A stretch of DNA of 13,764 nt from Rachicladosporium sp. CCFEE 5018 (taxonomy: Eukaryota; Ascomycota; Dothideomycetes; Cladosporiales; Cladosporiaceae). This document shows positions 1 to 8,085 of the stretch, piece by piece. A program made the position numbers and the translations under genes. Under the pieces are notes generated by a model. That model saw nothing but the letters and a program-made list of their open reading frames with translations. It had not been told where the DNA came from and did not search any database. Each line of letters opens with the position of its first letter. Within the stretch, counting starts at the first letter, position 1. The stretch is taken from positions 3,150,864 through 3,164,627 of the forward strand of contig KZ111140.1 of the NCBI GenBank assembly GCA_002077045.2, in the 5' to 3' direction.

Positions 1-1475
1 TGTGTGCACTGTCACAGCTGGTGACTAGGGGAGCCCTCAACACCCGAGGGTCTTTCGCTCTACTCGACGTTTTGTATGACTTGGCATGTGCCGCACAACT
101 GGAGGGAAACGAGGAAGGGCTCGAGGTGTTCAGTCGCGTTCTACTTGACACTGTCAGGACTTACCTTCGACCTATGGCAACGTGGCTGCGCACCGGCATG
201 GTTGAAGACAAGAATGAGAGCTTCTTTGTGGAAGAGTCGAAGGCACCATGCGAGCCCGCGGAGATCTGGCATTCGAAGTATCGCCTGCGCCATGATGAAC
301 ATGGGCAGCTCGTGGCGCCAAAGTTCCTTCACAATAAGCTCGCAGAGATCTTCGCTATGGGTAAAGCAACAATGTTTCTCAAGCAACTCAGCAACGACGA
401 CTTGATCCAGAATTCGACCACGCGAGACGATGCAGAGGACTGTGACGTTATGCTCATGTCTTCTTGCATGCGCAACAGCTCATTCACCCCATACTCCCAC
501 TTCTTCGACGAGGAACTCGCGGCATGGATTTCCAACATCGGCGAAGACTGTGCGCCTCGGTTGAAGTTGGCGCTCTTGCATGACCACGGTGTGTTGGGCA
601 CGCTGACCACTCTGAGCCACATCTATTCCTCTGCGGATGCTCTGCACACTGGCTCGTTCGCCGAGGCTCTGTTTGAACGCCTTGAGCGACGACCGGGCAC
701 ATGGCGCGATACCTTTCTCATTACCGAGCTGGCACGGGATACCATTGGAAACAGCAGCAGGGTGATCCACAAGGAGTCACTGACCGCAGTATTTGATGGA
801 GCTCCCAATGGCTCCGCGAGCATTGTGACTGCTCTCGAAAGTCTATCGCTACAGTACTACTTCACCTGGCCAGTACAGAACGTTACTCGTGAGAGGACAT
901 CAGTAATCCATGCGCAAGCTTTCACGCTGCTGCTGCAGACCCTATATGCACAACGCTGCCTACGCAAGCCGTTCATGATATTGCGGCCACTCTCCTCGCA
1001 AGCGCAAGGTCCCGCTTCCAGTAGTGCCCTGAAGCTCCGTCAAGCACTCATGGCATTCTGCGATGTCCTTCATACTTCCATCACCACCACCGGCAATGTT
1101 TTGACTGCTGAAGCGCACGCCCAGATGCTTCAAGCTGCTGGTGTCGACGACATGGTTGCAGTGTATGCTACCTACAGAGCCCGCGTTGAGCGTGCCTTGC
1201 TGCTTGGGGCGAACGTCAAGCCTATACGAGATGCTCTTGTGTCGATCCTCACGCTTTGCGTGGACACTGCGACACTCTCGGACGGAGCAGTAGACGTCAA
1301 ACACCGGTCTGAGGATAGCGGTGGGAAGACGGGACTCCAGAAGATTGCCGACATGGAGAGCGAATACAAGGCTTCGTTGTCGTTCGCCACAGCTGGGGTG
1401 AGAAGCCTGAGTCGTGTGGGCGGTGAGGCTATGCTCGAGATGCTGGCCGATCGGCTTGACTGGCTAGCTGGATAA
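1..1475 (+). CDS. Gamma-tubulin complex component, probably GCP5-like (5' truncated)
   Basis: This is the C-terminal 490 residues of a Spc97/Spc98 (GCP) family protein, which builds gamma-tubulin complexes that nucleate microtubules at spindle pole bodies. The frame is open to the left edge with no ATG, so the gene starts outside the window; a GTG at 21 is an internal Val codon. Family hallmarks appear in order. The end of the GRIP1 part has a helical stretch leading to 'MATWLRTGMVEDKNESFFVE'. Next come a Trp-Lys-Tyr-Arg-Leu-Arg segment and 'APKFLHNKLAEIFAMGKA', the usual P-x-FL...I...GK pattern. The GRIP2 part follows, with 'LQYYFTWPVQNV', a helix rich in Leu/Tyr/Arg, and 'YRARVERALLLGANVKPI' near the end. 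No intron is needed here; the stop is TAA at 1473-1475. GCP5 is preferred over GCP4/GCP6 because of the P-x-FL...GK-x-x-x-FLK arrangement, but the subtype is an inference. Confidence 0.82.
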   Translation, partial: CALSQLVTRGALNTRGSFALLDVLYDLACAAQLEGNEEGLEVFSRVLLDTVRTYLRPMATWLRTGMVEDKNESFFVEESKAPCEPAEIWHSKYRLRHDEHGQLVAPKFLHNKLAEIFAMGKATMFLKQLSNDDLIQNSTTRDDAEDCDVMLMSSCMRNSSFTPYSHFFDEELAAWISNIGEDCAPRLKLALLHDHGVLGTLTTLSHIYSSADALHTGSFAEALFERLERRPGTWRDTFLITELARDTIGNSSRVIHKESLTAVFDGAPNGSASIVTALESLSLQYYFTWPVQNVTRERTSVIHAQAFTLLLQTLYAQRCLRKPFMILRPLSSQAQGPASSSALKLRQALMAFCDVLHTSITTTGNVLTAEAHAQMLQAAGVDDMVAVYATYRARVERALLLGANVKPIRDALVSILTLCVDTATLSDGAVDVKHRSEDSGGKTGLQKIADMESEYKASLSFATAGVRSLSRVGGEAMLEMLADRLDWLAG

Positions 1476-1793
1476 ACAACAGTGACCATCTAGTCTTGCG
1501 AACACATGGAGCTTATGGAAAGCCGATGGTCTTCTCCTGTGACGCTCAGTCTGAGGCAGTGACCAGGACCTCCTGCTTTGATATTTCTCAGAAAAGCAGG
1601 GAAGGGGAAAACCTTCATGTAGGTGAATGTCCCTTGAGTTTAGTGACTGCACACCGACTTTCTTGTATTAGCGTACTGAAATCTGGTCCAACAGTCTCTG
1701 CACAGCACTGCTCACTTAACTTTACTCGGTCCAAATAACTCACACGCATCGCGTCACTCGCCCTGACACCCTCCTGAACCTGCATTCTATACC
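1476..1793. other. Intergenic spacer downstream of the GCP gene
   Basis: This stretch lies between the GCP stop codon and the decayed F-box-like copy. It contains a short open frame (from 1496, 80 codons) whose translation has no recognisable motif and no family resemblance. I see no tRNA-like internal promoter boxes and no repeat. It presumably holds the 3' UTR of the upstream gene and the former promoter of the downstream one. Confidence 0.5.
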
Positions 1794-2620
1794 GTGGATC
1801 ACTCTCCCGATGGAACAAGCCCTGGACTATCCACGTTCTCATCGAAGCGAAGTCTCCTTGGGCTGCCCGCTGAGCTCCGGAACAGGATCTATGCGCTGGC
1901 CCTTACATGGGATCATCCACTGCATGTGCGTCATACGGAAGTGCCTTCGATCGACCCCTATTGCGGAGGGTTCCAGAGTCAGGTCAGTAATAGACCGGCG
2001 ATGCGTGCCAAGTGCCTGGCGCTCAGCCGAAAGTGCCGCCAGCTCAGACAAGAGACTCAGCTTATGTTCTATGCTCTCAACGCGTTCGACATTTATCTCG
2101 TCATTGATACCTCGATTGACGCGGCGCCGCAATGCAGCTGGAGCACGGTGTTGTTCCGTTGCTGGCTTCGTTGCCTGCCTGAGGGTGCATTGCGGGTTAT
2201 ACCGCAGCTGGTTGTTCGGCTGCCCTTGTTCGCTGCGCCCCACTATTTCAATTACCTTAGGGTACGACAACGAGCTGACAGCGTCTTGAAGTCCTTATGA
2301 CGAACGTGTGTACGGACCTGTTCCACGAGCTGGCCGATCAAGATCACAATAGGGTCGTCTTCGTCGTGGGCAATCGGGACGAATGTTTCTTCAAGATTGA
2401 AACGTTGGAGAGCTTTGACAAGACGGCATGTGTGGACGGGAACGCCTTGCTCAAGTTGGGAGAGAGACTTGCGACAGCCGAAGCTTCTCTATGCCCTGCT
2501 AAACTATACGCAACATTCTGGATGCTGACGATCGCATGCATTATCATGCTTCCCGCTTTAAATCTAGCGTGGCCGCGCAGGGGAAGGCCCATGACTCCAC
2601 CCGGAATGCCTGGCTACTAG
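1794..2620 (+). pseudogene. Decayed paralogue of the LPAELRN-IY (F-box-like/2EXR-type) protein at 3015-3836
   Basis: The frame at 1794-2300 encodes 'LLGLPAELRNRIYALAL', then 'CRQLRQETQLMFYALNAF' and a Trp-Leu-Arg segment. All three align with the intact neighbour ('LPGLPAELRNKIYILAL', 'CHQLRQESLPVFYGVNVF'). Two defects are visible. First, there is no in-frame ATG before the domain: the frame is bounded by a TGA at 1764 and the position matching a Met-Asp-His in the neighbour is GTG-Asp-His at 1794. Second, the frame ends at TGA 2298-2300, but the homology continues in the -1 frame from about 2297. There, 'KTACVDGNALLKLG' (2420-2461) matches 'KTCLDTDAMITLG' of the neighbour. The distance between the conserved RLPL/RVDL segment and this motif is 68 residues here and 69 in the neighbour, which argues for a one-base loss and not an intron. 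After about 2461 the tail diverges up to the stop at 2618-2620. An unrecognised upstream exon or a sequencing error remain alternatives. Confidence 0.7.
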
Positions 2621-3014
2621 ATCTGATACCACTATCAAATGTTCACCTTTGCCTCCACACTAGAGCTATTGATACACGCGGCCGGGCTTGCGGAGCAACT
2701 AGGAGAGCGGCAAACCGCCTCTCCTTGTAGAACAAGTGCCACTCAGCGTCGACAGGTAGCGAATCTTCACTCCCTAGGCATTTGCGCACGAGGTAATCTT
2801 CAGATTGTATGGATACCGTCTACCAAGCTTCGCACATAGAGCCACCGAAGTGAAATGAAGTGAGATCGAGGCACATGACTTCACACACATGTGGGCACGG
2901 ATATGACATCACAAATCGATCGTTCTAAGGCGGCTGAGCACACATTTAATTTATTACCCCATCAATAACATCCGCGGATTTGGCTGACGACCTCCGCTAC
3001 ACTGTCTTATCATC
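2621..3014. other. Spacer and presumed promoter between the tandem paralogues
   Basis: No coding signal is supported here; short frames at 2536-2839 translate to motif-free peptides. The stretch around 2941-2958 is locally AT-rich (TTTAATTTATTA) about 60-75 bp before the ATG of the downstream gene and could act as a TATA-like core promoter element. That role is inferred from position and composition only. Confidence 0.4.
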
Positions 3015-3836
3015 ATGGCCGCCAGCGACGGCGAACGCGCTTTAGTGCAGCTCGAAAGCGAAGTCGATGCGAGACCACACGCGACTTCGAGCACGTCGTC
3101 CTGTAAGCGCTGGAAAGCACCTCGTCAGGTCTCACAGATGGACCACATCGCAAGGGTCTACGCTCGCGAGGTGCCAATACCGCAAAGAAAAGGTCTGCCG
3201 GGATTGCCAGCCGAGCTACGCAACAAGATATACATACTTGCGCTCAGTCAAGGTCAGTACGAACTGGCCATACGGCAGAAGAGCACTAATCTGCAGGAAT
3301 GCATTGTCGATCTTCGCCTGCCGATGTACGCACTCGCCCAAACATGCCATCAGCTGAGACAAGAGTCCTTGCCCGTGTTCTATGGCGTGAATGTCTTCGT
3401 CGTCCATCTTGGTGCGGATCACTCCCTGAGAGAAATGGAAGCATGGGCGCTGAGTTCCGTCTGCCGCTGGTTGCGTGGTCTTGCGGATGCAGCGGTGCGC
3501 AACATGCCTCGCCTGTGCGTACGCGTCGATCTGCAGGCAGCATTGTCGCATTCTATGCAGGATGTGACATGGCTGAGACGCTTGTCAGTGTCGTTCTCTC
3601 TGGATTTCGAGACCGGCACTACCCTGTCACAGGGAGCTGACGATGCAATACTGGAGAGATATGTGCATAAGGTTCGCCTGAGCGATCGGCTTGCCGGAGC
3701 AATGGGTGTCTCAAACATTCCCAGAAGGAAGACGTGCCTTGATACTGATGCAATGATTACACTGGGGCATGATCCTTTCGGGGCTTCGCAAGTCTGGGGC
3801 GAGCGTTGCTACCATTATGTATTTGAGCACCCATGA
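3015..3836 (+). CDS. F-box-like/2EXR-type protein with LPAELRN-IY motif, intact paralogue
   Basis: This is a single-exon gene for 273 residues. The ATG lies in a strong context (TCATCATGGCC). After a low-complexity polar N-terminus (1-60), the protein carries 'LPGLPAELRNKIYILAL' (61-77), the first helix of the F-box-like/2EXR-type domain that is greatly expanded in Dothideomycetes and other ascomycetes. Then comes 'CHQLRQESLPVFYGVNVF' (111-128), the second diagnostic block of these proteins, a 'WLRGL' segment (152-156) and a C-terminal part without known motif. Members are usually annotated as hypothetical; a role as an SCF-type adaptor is possible but not shown by the sequence. There is no signal peptide or membrane segment. 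An internal Met at residue 42 (position 3138), followed by Asp-His, aligns with the degenerate start region of the upstream copy and could be an alternative start. Confidence 0.75.
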   Translation: MAASDGERALVQLESEVDARPHATSSTSSCKRWKAPRQVSQMDHIARVYAREVPIPQRKGLPGLPAELRNKIYILALSQGQYELAIRQKSTNLQECIVDLRLPMYALAQTCHQLRQESLPVFYGVNVFVVHLGADHSLREMEAWALSSVCRWLRGLADAAVRNMPRLCVRVDLQAALSHSMQDVTWLRRLSVSFSLDFETGTTLSQGADDAILERYVHKVRLSDRLAGAMGVSNIPRRKTCLDTDAMITLGHDPFGASQVWGERCYHYVFEHP

Positions 3837-4425
3837 CCCTCCATGGTGCACGCTTCAGCTGACGTAGGTAGCATATAACCAATCCAGTTTGTGCCTCGAC
3901 CGCAGCAGGGCCATGGCACACCTGTGTCCGACTTCGCGCTCCGTTCATCCCCGACCATCGAACTACTTAACCAACACTAGATCAGTAGAAAGCATGCGTG
4001 ATCTTCATCTGTGTCGCCGTTATGGGTGTACTTGGAACGATACTCATGCTCGATTTGAACGGATACAAGGCTCGCAGATAAAGACCAGCACTGGGACAGC
4101 GGTTTGGTAGGGTTGATTGCTTTCCAAGTCGCCGAACGAGCGCAGACTTTGGACTGCCTTTCCTCTCTCGACATGTGACCAAAGAGCGCAGATGAGCTCG
4201 TCAAGCGTAGCACAGATATGTGTGCGACAAACCACAGTCGGGGCCAGTGAGCGTCAAAGATATTTGCGAATGTGGCGTCGTGAGTATAGATACCCGAGTG
4301 CGAAAAATGTCCAGAGAAGTGTATCAGTGGATGAACAGCCGACGTCGCCAGCTCGGAGTTTGTATTAGGCACAGATCATACAAACCATCGTTCCAATCCT
4401 AATAACACCTCTAAGACCGTGTCGG

Positions 4426-4462
4426 AAACATGTCGTCGTAAACATGTCGTCGTAAACATATC
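4426..4462. repeat. 14-bp tandem repeat, about 2.6 copies
   Basis: The unit AAACATGTCGTCGT occurs at 4426-4439 and again, identically, at 4440-4453. A partial, diverging third copy (AAACATATCG) runs to about 4462. It lies roughly 125-160 bp upstream of the GFA-family start codon, just outside the core promoter. It looks like a recent slippage duplication; each unit includes the palindrome ACATGT. Confidence 0.85.
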
Positions 4463-4519
4463 GCTTCCATTTGCCCCGCTTACGACAAGCTTTCTCGACG
4501 TGCATCTGCAGACTGACGA

Positions 4520-4525
4520 TATATA
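4520..4525 (+). promoter_or_regulatory. TATA-like element of the GFA-family gene
   Basis: TATATA sits in the context GACGATATATACAATAC, about 62 bp before the ATG at 4587. A pyrimidine-rich leader (TTATTTCCTATTCCTTACAACC) follows it, as is typical for a filamentous fungal core promoter. Function is inferred from position. Confidence 0.45.
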
Positions 4526-4586
4526 CAATACAATACTTATTTCCTATTCCTTACAACCTCAAGTCTATTGCCAGTAATCGGCTACC

Positions 4587-5112
4587 ATGCCTCCCCCAGT
4601 CCCCTGGCCCGAAGAAACAGGCGTCTGGGCCACCTACGCCCTCCACTGCCACTGCGGCACAATCCGCTACAACATCACCATCTCGCCACCTCTCCTCGAA
4701 TCCCAATCCGAAGGTAAAGGCATCTACACGGCCCAAGAATGCCAGTGCTCCCACTGCCTCCGGCAAGGCTACACTTCGTGCCATCCTCTAGCCAAGAACG
4801 TGGAGTTCACACAGGGTTTGGAGCATCGCAAGGAGTACCGTTGTGGGAGGGGCATTTGCCCGCATTGGTTTTGTGAGAAGTGTGGATGTGTGTTGGGGAG
4901 CGATTTGACGGCTATTGAGAAGATGTTTGGAGGTGAGGCGAGGAATACGATTAATGTGTGTTCACTTCATTCACTGGCCCACCACGTGGTGCGAGGGTTT
5001 CTGCTGACTGAATGACTAGCTCCGAATGCTGAAAGACATTTCGCTGGATCAACTGCGCATCGAGAAGAATCATGTGATGAAGGGAGCGCCGCCGGAGTAT
5101 CATGTTGATTGA
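4587..5112 (+). CDS. GFA-family (glutathione-dependent formaldehyde-activating enzyme/CENP-V fold) zinc protein
   Basis: This is a two-exon gene: exon 1 4587-4955, intron 4956-5019 (64 nt; donor GTGTGT, CTGAC near the 3' end, acceptor CTAG), exon 2 5020-5112. The product has 153 residues, normal for the family. Reading through the donor would give an unrelated tail and a stop at 5013-5015. Splicing instead yields 'INLRMLKDISLDQLRIEK', the expected C-terminal GFA strand-helix. Zinc ligands are visible: CHC at 21-23 (Cys21, Cys23), CQCSHC at 52-57 (Cys52, Cys54, Cys57) and CEKC at 96-99, with 'VEFTQG' and 'KEYRCG' between them as in GFA proteins. The fold binds zinc and, in the founding bacterial enzyme, was reported to add glutathione to formaldehyde; fungal members are many and mostly unassigned, so the substrate here is unknown. 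The start has a good context (CTACCATGC). It is transcribed toward the acetoacetyl-CoA synthetase gene. Confidence 0.88.
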
Positions 5113-5444
5113 CGAGTCTCAGTGCTTTACTGCGTTCTGCTACCAGGGTTCACCCGAAGTCTGAAGCAGAGTATGCTACCACCATAAACGCCATGGTCGT
5201 CTATTTACGTTCACGTGGTCACAGAGACAATCGCTTCAAGGTAGGTTCTGATGCACAGTGACCGCTAGCTCTCGCCAGTACATCAATTGGCCGTTGACTG
5301 TATCGATAGAGTGTAAGAGCACTTCAGTATCGAGTGCCTGTCCCTGAACGTATGTGTTGGTAGGCGCAAGGGAGGAATCACCTCCTGTATGTGTATATGG
5401 CGACAGATCATTGACTATGTCCATGCCACGGTCATGTAGGTGTC
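5113..5444. other. Convergent 3' intergenic region
   Basis: This is 332 bp between the tail-to-tail stop codons of the GFA-family gene (plus) and the acetoacetyl-CoA synthetase gene (minus). It should contain both 3' UTRs and polyadenylation sites. No coding or RNA feature is supported; the short frames are motif-free. Confidence 0.5.
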
Positions 5445-7658
5445 TTATAGCTTACTCTTCACCTGACCCAGCTCCTCAACTTTCGCGAACTGGTAGTAGA
5501 AGTTCAAGCACTCCTTGTTCGCCAGGGTATCCGAAGGCTTGATGATCTTCCCAGACACAATCTGCTTGACCGGCAGCTCGACCTTCTTGAGATTAATCGT
5601 AGTCTACAACATCATATGTTAGCGAACAATCACGATAGCCGGGCAAATCTGCAGGAAGACTCACAGGTATCTCCGGTGTCTCGAAGACATACTTCGGGAC
5701 ACATCGCACGCCTGCGTCCTTCGCGATCGCCGCTTTTACACGCTTCACGAGGTCTTGCGTGTATGCTTGTCCCGGCTTCATGAGCAAGAACAGCATGACG
5801 CTCTCATCCATGTCATGCGGTCGTCGCTGGCCGACACATATACTGTCCTGGATCTCATTTGGAAAGTTATGGTCCAGCACGTTGTAGATCTCCTGCAGTG
5901 ACACATCAGCACTCCACTTATATCGTCACCCACATTAAGGACACTTACCGCACTGCCAAATCTCACACCACTCGGATTCAACACCCCATCCGCCCGTCCA
6001 TGCAAGACCGCCTGCCCAGTCACAGGATGCAAGCTGATGAAATCACCGTGCGCCCACACGTTGTCGAACCTCGCGAAGTAAGCGTTGTGATACTTCTTTC
6101 CGTCCTCATCGCCCCAGAACTTGACAGGCATCGTCGGGAAGGCATTCCGGCACACTAATTCACCACTCTCTCCTCTAGGGACTGCGACGCCAGTGTCTCC
6201 ATCTGAGGCGTTTGGATCGAAAGCTTCGACGTCCAGGCCGAGGGCAGCAGTCTGACATCCGCCTGAGTAGAGGGGTTTGAGGGGCGTGTCCATCACTAGA
6301 CAAGCTGCCAAGTCTGTACCGCCGGAGATGTTGCAGAGGTGGGTGTGTGCTGGAAAGCCATGATCGTAGAACCAGTCAAACTGCGCTTCTGACAGTACCA
6401 TCCCGGTGCTAGTCACTCTCCGTAAATGCCGTAGATCTGCGATATCTCTTGGCAGTACAGGCGGCTTAGCAGTAGCAAGCGTCTGCATATACCGCGGACT
6501 CACGCCCCAATCTGTCACCTTCTGACTCTCCAACAATTTCACGAAAGTCTTTAGATCCGGCTGGAACGGCGAGCCATCATACAACACTGCGCGAGAGCCG
6601 TGGACCATGGAGCTGCAGGAGACTAGGTACATAATCCAGCCCGTTGTCGTGTATTGCAGAACTGTGGCATCTGGACCTGCATCGCGGTGGAGTTTCCCTT
6701 CCTTCTTGGTGTTTAAGAGGACACCGCCAGTGGAGTGGACGATGCATTTTGGCATGCCGGTTGTGCCGGAAGAGTAGACTATCAAGAAGGGGTCGCCGAA
6801 GGCTACTCGCTCGAATCGCAACGTCGAGTCGCCCTTTGCGGCTTTCTTGAAGCTTAACAGAGTCTCTGTTCGTGGTACGTTGGAGACGTCTTCCGGTCTG
6901 TCCTGCCAACGAGGTTGACTAACTAGCCCGTCGAACTCACTCACACCCTGCATCCCGGCCACGATCTCGGCCATCTTCGACCTCAAATCGATAGTCTTGC
7001 CATTGTAAACCGCCCAGTCGTCCATGAATACGTACCGCGGCCTCGTCTGCCTCAGCCGATCCAGAATCCCTTTCGTTCCCATATCAGTACTCGAGCTGCT
7101 GAAAAGCCCTCCAAGTGCCGTCACAGCGTAAAAGACGACCAACGTATCGATCGAATTACTCGCCACTACCGCCACGCGATCGCCCTTCCGCACGCCTCGA
7201 GCACGCATAGCATTAGCCAGCTCCCCCGTCCGTTGACGGATCTCACGCCAAGTACAGTCTCGCACCTCTGTGCAGCCTTCTCTGACTTCGGTACACGCTA
7301 CGCCATCGTCTGGCTTGTCGAGCGTGGTCGCCTTGGTGGGGTCCTTGGGGTCGGCGGAGAATAACACGTTTTCCGTGAAGTTGACTTTGACGCCTTCGAA
7401 CCACTTCGGGATCGAATCGACGCGGGCTGAGGTGTCGATGACTTGGGAGTAGGTGCCGGAGTGGATCATGGGGTAGGTTTTGAAAACTTCTTCCCAGAAG
7501 GTGGCGTTGGAGGAAATGGACCAGGCGTGGAGATCATCCCAGGACTGCAAGTTCGTGGAGTGCTTCCTGTTGATTTGTTGCATGAACTTCCAGGCATTGG
7601 TGGATTTAGGGTCGGGGTGTTCCCAGAGCTTCCTAGGAAGTGAGTTGTGGGTAGCCAT
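5445..7658 (-). CDS. Acetoacetyl-CoA synthetase (acetoacetate-CoA ligase), C-terminal SKL
   Basis: This enzyme activates acetoacetate to acetoacetyl-CoA with ATP. Three exons on minus were read from splice sites: 7658-5949, 5892-5665 and 5603-5445. Introns are 5893-5948 (56 nt, GTAAGT...GCAG) and 5604-5664 (61 nt, GTGAGT...GCTAAC...TAG), both phase 0. The product has 698 residues, close to the family norm. It shows the N-terminal 'LWEHPDP' block and the 'WFEGVKVNFTENVL' region (87-99). The AMP-binding P-loop 'YSSGTTGMPKCIVHSTGG' spans 295-312, followed by 'ISGGTDLAAC' (444-453), 'AHGDF' (536-540) and the hinge 'GRADGVLNPSGVRFG' (554-568). Exon 3 supplies 'INLKKVELPVK', with Lys652 at the expected acyl-adenylate lysine position. 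A Leu stands where many homologues have Gly before the Lys pair. The last residues are V-K-S-K-L, a canonical PTS1, suggesting peroxisomal location. The ATG context is ATCATGGCT. Confidence 0.93.
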
Positions 7659-8085
7659 GATAGAGCTTCCGGACTGTAGTGCTCAACGGCGGACCTATCC
7701 TACTTTTCAGGTATTTTGACAATGGAGAGCTCGTAAGAGCAGCGAACGGTATTGTAATCATCGCATAGTAGTAGAGCCGAACACGGCTACATGTAGCTAC
7801 TCCAGTGGGGTCCCGTCTGGGGCACTTCGGCTACCTATCGGCTCATGTTGAGGTGGGGGCGTATGGCACTGCGATGTGCCGGGAGAAGTCGGTCTTGCTG
7901 CTCACGAAGTCGCGATGCCACCGCAGTTCAATACAAAGTAGTGTCAATGAAGTGGTGAACATCGGACGGCGCAGAGCGTCACGATCGGAAAACGTCAAGG
8001 TCACGAAGCCTACCTCGGACACATCCGCAGTATCTACGGCGTCCCACGGTATCGCTGGGACATGCACGTTATACATGTATCATAT
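7659..8085. other. Intergenic region between two minus-strand genes
   Basis: These 427 bp hold the 3' UTR of the nitronate monooxygenase-like gene and the promoter of the acetoacetyl-CoA synthetase gene. Open frames at 7805-8191 (plus) and 7843-8076 (minus) overlap one another and show no family motif. No TATA consensus stands out on the minus strand upstream of 7658. The spacing is too large for a bicistronic arrangement, so each gene should have its own promoter. Confidence 0.45.

Larger units (their letters stand above)
3837..4586. other. Intergenic region between the F-box-like gene and the GFA-family gene
   Basis: This is 750 bp without a supportable gene. Open frames on both strands in 3977-4402 (up to 131 codons on minus) have random-looking composition and overlap one another in several frames. 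The right part holds a 14-bp tandem repeat (4426-4462) and a TATA-like element (4520-4525), listed separately. No tRNA structure was found; a GTTCAAATC string on minus near 4055 lacks a pairing T-stem. Confidence 0.5.

Noticed and set aside
4044..4075. Possible tRNA B-box (GTTCAAATC on minus)
   Set aside because: Flanking bases do not form a T-arm stem and no A-box or acceptor stem is present at the right distance.
3977..4372. 131-codon minus-strand frame in the spacer before the GFA-family gene
   Set aside because: Composition is random-looking, it has no domain, and four other frames of similar length overlap it.
5604..5664. Intron retention in acetoacetyl-CoA synthetase as a dual-targeting isoform
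   Set aside because: Retention leads to a stop at 5593-5595 and loses the catalytic Lys652 as well as SKL, so it would give an inactive protein, not an alternative location.
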